Shown piece after piece: positions 9,701 to 17,274 of a stretch of DNA of 64,000 nucleotides. The first letter of the stretch is position 1, and every line of letters starts with the position of its first letter. Where the stretch lies: positions 17,603 through 81,602 of the forward strand of contig JANXTT010000135.1 of NCBI GenBank assembly GCA_025352225.1, in the 5' to 3' direction. The position numbers and the translations under genes were made by a program. Under the pieces are notes generated by a model, which was not told where the DNA came from, searched no databases, and saw only the letters and a program-made list of their open reading frames with translations. The DNA is from Mucilaginibacter sp. Its GTDB lineage: Bacteria; Bacteroidota; Bacteroidia; Sphingobacteriales; Sphingobacteriaceae.

Positions 9701-10460
9701 ACTCCCGGGTGCACAACCCGATGACCCTGGCGATATAGGCAAAGTTTATAATTTAAATTTATCGTTACCAGCTGCTGGTACATACAACATATCAATATCA
9801 TACCCGGATAATGCAACTATTTATCGTAATAACGCAGGTGTAACAGGCTATCCTTTTACTTTGGGTGGTATTTTTAGCATAGATGGGAACAGCAACTCAT
9901 CAAGTTTTTATTATTATCTGTATGATGTTCATGTTCAAAGTTTGGGCTGCGCTTCGTCGGCACGTGTTGCAGTTGCATTAACTAAGCCAATAATTACTCA
10001 AGCAGGAATTAACCTGACTTCAAACTTTAGTTCAGGCAATCAATGGTATCTAAATGATATCGCTATTCCGGGTGCAACTAACCAACCTTATATCCCTCTT
10101 CAAAGTGGAATATATCGGGTGGACGTCAGTTCAGTTAGCGGCTGTGTTTCGAGATCGGATAATTACAGTTTTGTTTTACCAGCAAAAGATGGCGGAGATG
10201 GTGCTGAAATATCTTTGGGTATTTTCCCGGTTCCAACCAGTGGGCAGTTAAACATCGCATTTAATGCCCTTAAAGATGAGCAGGTAACCTTCCTTTTTGT
10301 TAATACCTTGGGGGAGAATGTTTACCAGGATATACGGCAGTTAACAGCAGGCCCATTTAATGCCATTTTAAATTTATCAGCTTTCTCTTCTGGAATATAT
10401 TTCATGCATATAACCGTTGGCAATAAATCTTATGTCAGAAAAATTTCAATTATAAAATAG
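6741..10460 (+). CDS. Secreted S8 serine peptidase with GEVED domain and T9SS sorting domain
   Basis: A 1239-residue secreted protease. After a signal peptide (about 1-24) comes a subtilisin domain with the catalytic triad visible as Asp131 (AIWDGG), His161 (DHSTHVAGT) and Ser384 (GTSMATPN); Asn268 in AAGNN fits the oxyanion residue. A beta-sandwich follows, then a GEVED domain near 620-725 (VYIDWNGNGSFNDAGE ending in GETQDYRVKF), CARDB-like repeats, and a C-terminal type A type IX secretion signal (about 1160-1239: FPVPTSGQLNI to GIYFMHITVGNK). It should cross the outer membrane by T9SS and be cleaved and anchored or released. It is monocistronic, with its own terminator. Substrate unknown; a nutritional or host-degrading role is inference. 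Confidence 0.93.
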   Translation: MKPFYYKFFFSALFTLCSYNIFSQQILTDAVKKKELVDFAEKLNSTYDINRKVAFELAKQKGWATFSVSSNGTIRSLQGVDVLGFPTYLTTYNNIIAAATTRTNTVQPGGSLGLNLSGSSSFMANKLAIWDGGSVFSNHQEFAGKTITLKDNASVVDHSTHVAGTMIAKGAYAPARGMAFGATTLLSYEFNNDAVKMALAAPNLLVSNHSYGYVAGWNYNDTQSRWEWYGLPGDTEDYKFGFYGTDAQAYDHIAYNAPKYLIVEAAGNNRGETGPLVGDTYYGYNSRTDQTMVNKGPRPGNISSNNGYDIISLTANAKNILTVGAVNPLPNGPLSAGDVKIASFSSWGPTDDGRIKPDICGDGVNVLSAGVTAPDAYITLSGTSMATPNVSASVFLLQEYYAQKNSGNFMLSSTLKGLVCHTALDAGNPGPDYIYGWGLLDMSKAAQAITDNGLKSIVTEKNITQGQIQTYGVTASGNGPLVATIAWTDPEGTTTLDGTINDRTPKLVNDLDIRVSDGTTTFKPWVLDPNNPSAAAVNGDNIRDNIEQVYIPTAAPGVNYTITVSHKGILKNNGQAYSLIVTGIGGAVYCASGPLSSADSRINNVTFSDINNTPPTGCTTYSNYTNLTATLELGKTYPMSITASTCGANFNKIAKVYIDWNGNGSFNDAGELVATSSVINATGSFTANVTIPTNVIPGNYSLMRVVLSETNDPNTITSCGSYGKGETQDYRVKFVNASIDAGVTAINSPAVSGTCPSANGSISIHIKNFGTSTLSNIPVNVTINSSAGTVTFSEIYSGTLPPLAEDDFLLSNTFSAIAGTTYTITAATALPTDPVVGNNPTSIVAAISTSPVPINLLAFYCNDAQLYNLTGTGDGLLFWYKNINDAIPFAFGSSIVTAQTPSNNNYYAGLNNFSGNVGLTTKNIFSGGGYNQFTPSVTVTTKVPVTIQSARLYVGNSGKILFTVSNAKNGQVVSSTTINVIATRATPLPGAQPDDPGDIGKVYNLNLSLPAAGTYNISISYPDNATIYRNNAGVTGYPFTLGGIFSIDGNSNSSSFYYYLYDVHVQSLGCASSARVAVALTKPIITQAGINLTSNFSSGNQWYLNDIAIPGATNQPYIPLQSGIYRVDVSSVSGCVSRSDNYSFVLPAKDGGDGAEISLGIFPVPTSGQLNIAFNALKDEQVTFLFVNTLGENVYQDIRQLTAGPFNAILNLSAFSSGIYFMHITVGNKSYVRKISIIK

Positions 10461-10492
10461 CCGGGCAAATAATGCCCGGCTAGGTTTTTTTT
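10459..10492 (+). terminator. Rho-independent terminator of the S8 peptidase gene
   Basis: A perfect 9-bp stem AGCCGGGCA / TGCCCGGCT with loop AATAA (10468-10472), followed by a T-run at 10485-10492. The stem starts at the stop codon itself. The facing gene on the minus strand ends at 10491, so the same hairpin may serve both. Confidence 0.88.
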
Positions 10493-10985
10493 AGAAAGTG
10501 TATTTTATCCCTACTCCTGGAGCGATATCAAAAAATGGCCCTGTGGCCAGTTCAAGCCTTGGGTTTAGGTCGATACTAACAGCAATTGGTGCTTTAGGGA
10601 TAACGTACTCTAACCCTAAAACAGCATCCGCACCTAACAGCAGCTGATTACTATGATAATCCTGATCGCTTGATCCAAACCTTTCGTATTTACCGCTGCC
10701 AATAGAGCCAATATGCGCTCCTGCGCCATAATAAAACTTTAAGTCGGGCAGGCTAAATGCTGTTTGGTGTATCTCATACAACCCGGTGATAATGATGCCG
10801 TGCGATCTGAAACCTAGGATTCCCTCTAAAGCAATTGCTTTTTGGGTAAAATATTTAATAGACAACCCATTTTCATATCCGCCGAATTTGCCACCTATGG
10901 CAGTTTGATAAGATTGCGCATCAGCTTTCTTGCCGGCAAACATAATTGCAGATAAAAGAAGGATAAATAATAGTAGCTTTTTCAT
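10491..10985 (-). CDS. Small outer-membrane beta-barrel protein
   Basis: I chose the ATG at 10985 (164 residues) because it begins a clean signal peptide, MKKLLLFILLL to KKADAQ; an upstream in-frame ATG at 11057 would put 24 unlikely residues before it. The mature protein has alternating polar/hydrophobic strands and ends in the aromatic PGVGIKYTF, a typical outer-membrane insertion signature with a terminal Phe. Size suggests an eight-stranded OmpW/OmpX-like barrel. Function is not known, and no partner gene is adjacent. Confidence 0.72.
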   Translation of the reverse strand: MKKLLLFILLLSAIMFAGKKADAQSYQTAIGGKFGGYENGLSIKYFTQKAIALEGILGFRSHGIIITGLYEIHQTAFSLPDLKFYYGAGAHIGSIGSGKYERFGSSDQDYHSNQLLLGADAVLGLEYVIPKAPIAVSIDLNPRLELATGPFFDIAPGVGIKYTF

Positions 10986-11194
10986 AGTAGTGTTTAAGTT
11001 AAAACAAGCAGCTATCAATTTTAGTGCCATAGGGTATAAAAAATGTATAACATTCAAGTATAAATACTATAATTTCTAAAGCAGATAACTAACAAGAAAA
11101 TATACAGCCATAATTTATATATTTGATTAAAGGCTTTGTCTAAACCTTAATTTACATAAACCTGAATTTTTAAATACTAACTTTATTTATTGCA

Positions 11195-12964
11195 ATGGCC
11201 ATAACACGGGTATTTGATCTGTTACCGTATAATTTGGAAAAGTTTCCTAAGGCTGACATGCTGGCGTATAAGGAAGCTGGCGTATGGGCTAAATATTCGT
11301 CCCTGCAAGTTACCGAAACCATTAATTTTTTAAGTTATGGCTTGCTTGCCTTAGGGATAAAAAAAGATGATAAAGTGGCAATTATGTCGCCGAATCGACC
11401 GGAATGGAATTTTTGTGATTTCGGTATCATGCAGATAGGGGCTACACAAGTGCCTATGTACCCAACATTAAGTGATGCTGATATTGAATTTATAATAAAG
11501 GATGCTGGAATAAAACTTGTTTTTGTAGCCGATAAAGATATATTTCACAAAATAGAAAGTGTAAAGGCGAAGTGCGCGATAGAACTGGATGTATACAGCT
11601 ACGAAAAAATTGAGGGAGTTAAACAATGGTTAGACATATTGGAGTTAGGTAAAGCGAACCAACAGCACAACTTACAGTCTTATCGCGATAAAATACGGCC
11701 AGATGATCTGTTAACCCTGATCTATACTTCCGGAACAACCGGAACACCCAAGGGGGTAATGCTTACCCATGGCAACCTTGTCAGCAATTTTACACAAGCT
11801 TCTAAATTATATCCAGCGGAAATAACCAGGGCATTAAGTTTCTTACCCATGTCGCATATTTTTGAGCGAATGGTGATTTACATGTACATATATCTTGGTA
11901 TATCTATTTATTACGCGCAAAGTATGGATACCATAGTAGCCGATATGCAGGAGGTAAAACCACATTGTTTTACTACCGTGCCCCGGTTGTTAGAAAAGGT
12001 TTATGACAGGATAGTGGCTAAAGGAGCCGGGCTTACAGGCGCTAAGAAAAAAATATTCGATTGGTCGTTAAAACTTGGGCTCCATTATGAAATGGATGGC
12101 GCAAATGGATGGTTATATGAGCTTAAACTAAAAGTAGCCCGTAAATTGGTTTTTAGTAAATGGAAAGAGGCGTTGGGCGGCGATATTATTGCCATCGTAT
12201 CAGGCGGTGCGGCATTGCAACCCCGGTTGGCGCGGGTTTTTTGGGCCGCGGGTATTAAAGTATTAGAAGGCTATGGATTAACAGAAACCTCCCCCGTAAT
12301 AGCCGTTAATTGCCCACAGCCAGATGGTACAAAGTTTGGAACAGTAGGCCCTGTTCTGGAAGATGTAACGGTTAAGATAGCGGCAGATGGTGAGATAATG
12401 GTTAAAGGGCCAAATGTAATGAAAGGCTATTATAATCGTGAAGATGCTACCAAAGAGGCCTTTGATGCTGATGGCTATTTCCATACCGGCGATATTGGCG
12501 AACTGGTAGAAAACAAATACCTGCGTATAACCGACCGGAAAAAGGAGATATTTAAAACAGCTGGCGGTAAATACATTGCCCCGCAAACGCTCGAAAATAA
12601 ATTTAAGGAGTCGCCGCTTATTGAACAGATCATCGTTATTGGCGAAAATCAGCGGTTCCCGGCTGCACTTATTCTTCCCTCATTTGATGCCTTAAAAGAG
12701 TGGTGTGCCAAAAAGGATATACCCTATACCTCAAAAGAGCAGATCGTTACTAACCCACAAGTGATCAATAAATTTAAACGGGAGATCGATCGTTATAATG
12801 TTGGATTTGGGCATTGGGAGCAAGTTAAAAAGTTTGAACTGATAGCTGATGAATGGTCAATTGCAACCGGGGAAATGACCCCCAAGCTAAGTCTTAAACG
12901 AAAAGTGATCTTAAAAAAATATGATAAACTGGTGGAAAAGATCTACAGTAGTGTGATGGGATAA
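11195..12964 (+). CDS. Long-chain fatty-acid--CoA ligase (AMP-forming)
   Basis: A 589-residue adenylate-forming enzyme that activates fatty acids to acyl-CoA. The AMP-binding signature YTSGTTGTPKGVMLTHGN lies near residue 177-194, the second core motif GYGLTETSP near 363, and the hinge/C-terminal motif DGYFHTGDIGE with ITDRKKEIFKTAGGKYIAP near 427-465. It matches the FAA1/FadD15-type long-chain group rather than E. coli FadD. It lies directly before the marR/beta-oxidation operon and should feed it, but a terminator at 12988-13012 separates the transcripts, and I see no TATGC/GCATA operator at its own start. Confidence 0.92.
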   Translation: MAITRVFDLLPYNLEKFPKADMLAYKEAGVWAKYSSLQVTETINFLSYGLLALGIKKDDKVAIMSPNRPEWNFCDFGIMQIGATQVPMYPTLSDADIEFIIKDAGIKLVFVADKDIFHKIESVKAKCAIELDVYSYEKIEGVKQWLDILELGKANQQHNLQSYRDKIRPDDLLTLIYTSGTTGTPKGVMLTHGNLVSNFTQASKLYPAEITRALSFLPMSHIFERMVIYMYIYLGISIYYAQSMDTIVADMQEVKPHCFTTVPRLLEKVYDRIVAKGAGLTGAKKKIFDWSLKLGLHYEMDGANGWLYELKLKVARKLVFSKWKEALGGDIIAIVSGGAALQPRLARVFWAAGIKVLEGYGLTETSPVIAVNCPQPDGTKFGTVGPVLEDVTVKIAADGEIMVKGPNVMKGYYNREDATKEAFDADGYFHTGDIGELVENKYLRITDRKKEIFKTAGGKYIAPQTLENKFKESPLIEQIIVIGENQRFPAALILPSFDALKEWCAKKDIPYTSKEQIVTNPQVINKFKREIDRYNVGFGHWEQVKKFELIADEWSIATGEMTPKLSLKRKVILKKYDKLVEKIYSSVMG

Positions 12965-12987
12965 TATTTACATATTAAAAATATCAG

Positions 12988-13012
12988 TCCTGCCCTCCAG
13001 GTGGGATTTTTT
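12988..13012 (+). terminator. Terminator after the acyl-CoA ligase gene
   Basis: A 7-bp stem TCCTGCC / GGTGGGA (two wobble pairs) with loop CTCCA and a six-T run at 13007-13012. It isolates the ligase transcript from the marR operon. Confidence 0.7.
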
Positions 13013-13046
13013 GTTTTAAAAAAGTACCGTTTTTTTTCAATAAAAT

Positions 13047-13095
13047 TATGCTTGCATATTAAACTTTTCCTTTATATATTTGTTATGCTTGCATA
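13047..13095 (+). promoter_or_regulatory. marR operon promoter with two TATGC-TT-GCATA operators
   Basis: Two identical 12-bp sites TATGCTTGCATA occur at 13047-13058 and 13084-13095. Each is an inverted repeat of TATGC and GCATA with a 2-bp spacer. Between them is the -7 element TATATTTG (13075-13082). A TTG inside the first site sits 20 bases upstream of it, as expected for a -33 box. So one operator covers the -33 region and the other the transcription start, 6 bases before the marR ATG. This is a classic autorepression layout, and the same palindrome recurs at 26576-26587. Confidence 0.75.
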
Positions 13096-13101
13096 GCAAA
13101 T

Positions 13102-13536
13102 ATGAAACCCGAAGAAACTATTGATTTTTATTTAAAAGTGGTTTGGCAAACAGTAGCAAACAGGTACAACAACCTGGCTGCCGAATTTGGCATTACACAA
13201 TCTATTGGCTACTTATTGATAAATATTGATGATAAAGAGGGTACAACGGTATCACAAGTAGCAGCCTTGCTGGGCTTAAAATCTACTAGCTTATCCAGGA
13301 TGCTGTCAAATCTGGAAGGTATGGGCTTAATTTACCGGGAATCTAACAAAGGTGATAAGCGATCGGTAAAGATCCATCTTACAGACCTCGGCAAAGAAAA
13401 AAGACATAAGGCGCGTGTTGTTGTTCGCAAATTCAATGATTATTTAAATGATCATATCAGCGACGGCGAAAAGCAACAGCTAACTAACATATTAAAAAAA
13501 ATAAACCAAATAACTACTGATTATAAACCCGAATAA
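13102..13536 (+). CDS. MarR-family transcriptional regulator of the beta-oxidation operon
   Basis: A 144-residue winged-helix dimeric repressor. The DNA-binding core lies at about 45-105: TVSQVAALLGLKSTSLSRMLSNLEGMGLIYRE is the helix-turn-helix, and SNKGDKRSVKIHLTDLGKE is the wing with the conserved DxRS motif. N- and C-terminal helices would form the dimer and ligand pocket. It is the first gene of an operon with the HAD/ECH fusion, thiolase and acyl-CoA dehydrogenase, and two palindromes flank its promoter. The likely role is a fatty-acid or acyl-CoA responsive repressor; the ligand is inferred from context only. Confidence 0.9.
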   Translation: MKPEETIDFYLKVVWQTVANRYNNLAAEFGITQSIGYLLINIDDKEGTTVSQVAALLGLKSTSLSRMLSNLEGMGLIYRESNKGDKRSVKIHLTDLGKEKRHKARVVVRKFNDYLNDHISDGEKQQLTNILKKINQITTDYKPE

Positions 13537-13539
13537 ACT

Positions 13540-13576
13540 TTCATTCAACTCTTTCAATATCAAAGATTTGAATGAA
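13540..13576 (+). other. Long hairpin between marR and the HAD/ECH gene
   Basis: TTCATTCAA (13540-13548) pairs with TTGAATGAA (13568-13576). Inside, TCTTT pairs with AAAGA after one mismatch, giving about 14 pairs around a 7-base loop. No T-run follows, so it is not a standard terminator. It starts 4 bases after the marR stop. Possible roles are mRNA processing, protection of the downstream part of the transcript, or an extended operator. Confidence 0.6.
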
Positions 13577-13593
13577 GGTTTAACATTTACCAA

Positions 13594-15999
13594 ATGAAAA
13601 GATCGATAAAAAAAGTTGCTATTTTAGGTTCGGGAGTTATGGGGTCGAGGATAGCGTGCCATTTTGCCAATATTGGTGTTGAGGTATTGCTGCTAGATAT
13701 TGCGCCAAAAGAACTAACGCCCGATGAACAAACTAAAGGCCTTACAGTCGAAAGCCCGAAAGTTAGAAACAGGATCGTAAATACAGCATTAGAAACCGCT
13801 ATAAAGTCAAATCCATCGCCGGTATTTACTAAGGATGTGATAAGCCGCATCACTACCGGGAATTTTGATGATAACATGAAAGATATTGCCACTTGTGATT
13901 GGACAATTGAGGTGGTGGTAGAAAACCTGAATATCAAAAAGAAAGTTTATGATCAGGTTGAAACATATCGCAAACCCGGCACATTGATCACATCAAACAC
14001 GTCGGGTATCCCTATCCATTTAATGGCCGAAGGTAGGACTGATGATTTTAAGGCTCATTTTTGTGGAACGCATTTTTTTAACCCACCCAGGTATTTACGC
14101 TTACTCGAAATAATTCCAACACCATTTACCAGTACCGAAGTGGTTGATTTTTTGATGCATTATGGCGATAAGTTTTTAGGTAAGACCACCGTTTTATGTA
14201 AGGATACGCCTGCATTTATTGCCAACAGGGTAGGCGTTTATTCTATTATGGCGTTGTTGCACCTGGTTGAAAAAATGGATCTCACAGTTGAGGAGGTGGA
14301 CAAATTTACAGGCCCGGTATTGGGTAGGCCTAAATCGGCCACATTTCGCACAAGTGATGTGGTAGGGTTGGATACCATGATAAACGTTGCCAACGGCTTG
14401 TATAACAATTGCCCTGATGATAAAGCCCGCGAATTGTTTACACTGCCCGACTATGTGAAAAAGATGGCAGAAAACAAGTGGTTGGGCGATAAAACTAAAC
14501 AAGGCTTTTATAAAAAAATAAAGAACGCAGACGGCTCAAGTGAAATTTTGGCACTCGACCTTAAAACATTAACATATAAACCACAAATAAAAGTTAAATC
14601 GGCTACGCTGGAAGCTACCAAACCGGTAGAAAATCTTCGTGAGCGGATGAAGGTTTACGCCAGCGGAACCGATAAAGCGGGTGAGTTTTTCCGCACTTCA
14701 TTTTATGGCTTATTTGAGTATGTATCCGACAGGATTCCCGAAATATCAGACGAGCTTTACCGTATTGACGATGCTTTACGAGCAGGTTTTGGGTGGGAGC
14801 TTGGCCCGTTTGAAGTTTGGGATGCCCTGGGTGTAAGTGCCACGGCTGCTGCAATGAAAGAAAAAGGTAACCAAGCTGCTGCCTGGGTACATGAGATGTT
14901 GGATGCCGGCCATGCATCCTTTTACAAGGTGGAAGGAGGCATTAAAAAATATTATGATATTCCCTCAAAAAGCTACAAAGCACTTCCTGGAGCAGAGAGT
15001 TTTATCATTCTGGATAATATTCGCGCAAGTAAAACGATCTGGAAGAATTCCGGTACTACTATAACCGATCTGGGCGATGGTATTATTAACCTGGAATTCC
15101 ATACCAAAATGAATACCATTGGGGGCGAAGTAATACAAGGTATTAACAAAGCCATTGATCTGGCCGAAAAAGATTTCAGGGGATTGGTTATCGGTAATGA
15201 TGGGGCTAATTTTTCGGCTGGGGCTAATGTAGGTATGATATTTATGGCCGCTGTTGAGCAAGAATGGGATGAAATTAATATGGCCATCCGCGCGTTCCAA
15301 AACACCTCCATGAGGATCCGCTATTCGTCTATACCTGTTATTGTGGCAGCACATAATTTAACGCTTGGCGGGGGGTGTGAGTTTAGCCTCCATGCGGACC
15401 ATGTTCAACTTAGTGCCGAAACGTATATGGGTTTGGTGGAGTTTGGTGTTGGGCTAATTCCTGGTGGAGGGGGTAGCAAAGAGTTTGCTTTAAGAGCATC
15501 TGATGATTATCGCGATGGCCAAATTGAGCAGAACATTCTTAAAGAAAGGTTCCTAACCATTGGCATGGCCAAAGTTTCAACATCGGCCGCAGATGCTTAT
15601 GACCTGGGCTATCTATTGAAAGATAAATATGGCATCAGCATGAACCGCAGCCGTTTAATAGCAGACGCCAAGGAAAAAGCAATCGAACTGGCTGATGCCG
15701 GATATACCCAGCCCGCGCATCGTACTGATATTAAGGTGTTGGGGAAATCGGGTTTGGGGATGGTATACATTGGTGCCAACTCCATGTATTCGGGTCATTA
15801 TATATCCGAGCATGATAAAAAAATCTCTGAAAAATTAGGTTATGTATTATGTGGTGGCGATCTGTCTGCCCCTACGTTAGTAACTGAGCAATATTTGCTT
15901 GATCTGGAAAGGGAAGTCTTTTTATCGCTATGCGGCGAAAAAAAGACGTTGGAAAGAATACAATCAATTTTGACTAAAGGAAAGCCGTTAAGAAATTAA
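13594..15999 (+). CDS. 3-hydroxyacyl-CoA dehydrogenase / enoyl-CoA hydratase fusion
   Basis: An 801-residue bifunctional beta-oxidation enzyme (hydration of enoyl-CoA and oxidation of L-3-hydroxyacyl-CoA). The dehydrogenase comes first: Rossmann motif VAILGSGVMGSRIACHF at about 8-24, the GTHFFNPPRYLRLLE region near 150 and its helical C-terminal domain repeat to about 450. The crotonase domain is C-terminal, with the GGGCEFSLHADHVQLSAE and GLIPGGGGSKE motifs near 590-640. This HAD-then-ECH order is that of Bacillus FadN, not E. coli FadB. The next gene is the thiolase, 37 bp away, as expected for a FadN/FadA-type pair. Confidence 0.93.
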   Translation: MKRSIKKVAILGSGVMGSRIACHFANIGVEVLLLDIAPKELTPDEQTKGLTVESPKVRNRIVNTALETAIKSNPSPVFTKDVISRITTGNFDDNMKDIATCDWTIEVVVENLNIKKKVYDQVETYRKPGTLITSNTSGIPIHLMAEGRTDDFKAHFCGTHFFNPPRYLRLLEIIPTPFTSTEVVDFLMHYGDKFLGKTTVLCKDTPAFIANRVGVYSIMALLHLVEKMDLTVEEVDKFTGPVLGRPKSATFRTSDVVGLDTMINVANGLYNNCPDDKARELFTLPDYVKKMAENKWLGDKTKQGFYKKIKNADGSSEILALDLKTLTYKPQIKVKSATLEATKPVENLRERMKVYASGTDKAGEFFRTSFYGLFEYVSDRIPEISDELYRIDDALRAGFGWELGPFEVWDALGVSATAAAMKEKGNQAAAWVHEMLDAGHASFYKVEGGIKKYYDIPSKSYKALPGAESFIILDNIRASKTIWKNSGTTITDLGDGIINLEFHTKMNTIGGEVIQGINKAIDLAEKDFRGLVIGNDGANFSAGANVGMIFMAAVEQEWDEINMAIRAFQNTSMRIRYSSIPVIVAAHNLTLGGGCEFSLHADHVQLSAETYMGLVEFGVGLIPGGGGSKEFALRASDDYRDGQIEQNILKERFLTIGMAKVSTSAADAYDLGYLLKDKYGISMNRSRLIADAKEKAIELADAGYTQPAHRTDIKVLGKSGLGMVYIGANSMYSGHYISEHDKKISEKLGYVLCGGDLSAPTLVTEQYLLDLEREVFLSLCGEKKTLERIQSILTKGKPLRN

Positions 16000-16036
16000 T
16001 CGGCCCCGCCTTAGGGGGGCTAAATATTAATAAAAC

Positions 16037-17215
16037 ATGCAAGAAGCATATATCATAGCAGGATACAGAACCGCGGTTGGCAAATCAACCCGCGGTGTAT
16101 TTCGTTTTACTCGCCCTGATGATTTGGCGGTGGATGTGATCCGTCATTTAGTAGCCTCGGTGCCTGGTTTGGATAAAGACAGGATTGATGACGTAATTGT
16201 TGGCAATGCCTCACCCGAAGCAGAGCAAGGGCTGAATGTTGCCCGCCTGATCTCGTTAATGGGTTTGGATACCGATAAGGTTCCGGGTGTGGTAATGAAC
16301 CGCTACTGCGCGTCGGGATTAGAGACCATCGCTACCGCAACCGCCAAGATCAGATCTGGAATGGCCGATTGTATTATTGCCGGAGGTGTGGAAAGCATGT
16401 CGATGCTGCCAATGGGCGGTTGGAAAATAGTGCCTAACCCTGCAATTGCTATAACAAACCCGGACTGGTACTGGAATATGGGCCTGACTGCCGAAGCGGT
16501 TGCAAAAGAATATAAAGTTAGCCGGGAAGATCAGGATGAGTTTTCGTACCTATCGCACCAAAAAGCCATCAAAGCTATAACCGATGGCCGGATGAAGCAT
16601 GGCGTGGTACCCATCACCGTTAAGGAAACTTACCTGGATGATAACCTGAAAAAGAAAACCCGGGAATACATTGTTGATACCGACGAAGGCCCACGTGCAG
16701 ATACCAGCATTGATAAACTTGCCAAATTAAAACCAGTTTTCGCTGCCGATGGCGTAATTACTGCCGGTAATTCATCTCAAACATCGGATGGTGCCGCGTT
16801 TGTACTAGTCGTATCCGAAAAAATGCTGAAGGAACTCAATGTACAACCGATAGCACGTTTGGTTAGTTATAGCGTTGCTGGTGTGCCACCAAGAATAATG
16901 GGTATAGGCCCAATATATGCCATCCCGAAAGCATTGGAGCAAGCAGGAATGAAACTGGATCAAATTGATCTGATAGAATTGAACGAGGCCTTCGCTTCGC
17001 AATCATTAGCAGTGGTTAGAGCGTTAGGTATTGACTCTGATAAATTAAATCCAAACGGGGGTGCTATAGCATTGGGACATCCGCTGGGTTGTACAGGAGC
17101 TAAGCTAACTGTACAATTACTAAATGAACTTAAACAAAGAAAGCAGAAATACGGATTAGTAACAATGTGTGTTGGAACTGGGCAAGGCGCAGCAGGCGTA
17201 TTTGAAATGTTATAA
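16037..17215 (+). CDS. fadA: Acetyl-CoA C-acyltransferase (3-ketoacyl-CoA thiolase)
   Basis: A 392-residue degradative thiolase that cleaves 3-ketoacyl-CoA to acetyl-CoA and a shortened acyl-CoA. Active-site motifs are all present: the nucleophilic Cys in [10 protein letters not shown] (about residue 93), NEAFASQ (about 316), [15 protein letters not shown] (about 345) with the catalytic His, and the second Cys in [10 protein letters not shown] near the C-terminus. Length is standard. It sits between the HAD/ECH fusion and the acyl-CoA dehydrogenase and completes the thiolytic step of the cycle. Confidence 0.94.
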   Translation: MQEAYIIAGYRTAVGKSTRGVFRFTRPDDLAVDVIRHLVASVPGLDKDRIDDVIVGNASPEAEQGLNVARLISLMGLDTDKVPGVVMNRYCASGLETIATATAKIRSGMADCIIAGGVESMSMLPMGGWKIVPNPAIAITNPDWYWNMGLTAEAVAKEYKVSREDQDEFSYLSHQKAIKAITDGRMKHGVVPITVKETYLDDNLKKKTREYIVDTDEGPRADTSIDKLAKLKPVFAADGVITAGNSSQTSDGAAFVLVVSEKMLKELNVQPIARLVSYSVAGVPPRIMGIGPIYAIPKALEQAGMKLDQIDLIELNEAFASQSLAVVRALGIDSDKLNPNGGAIALGHPLGCTGAKLTVQLLNELKQRKQKYGLVTMCVGTGQGAAGVFEML

Positions 17216-17274
17216 ATATAAAGCAGCAAATAATTCCCTCACAATTGCTTGTTGCACTTTAATTAATTAAACAA

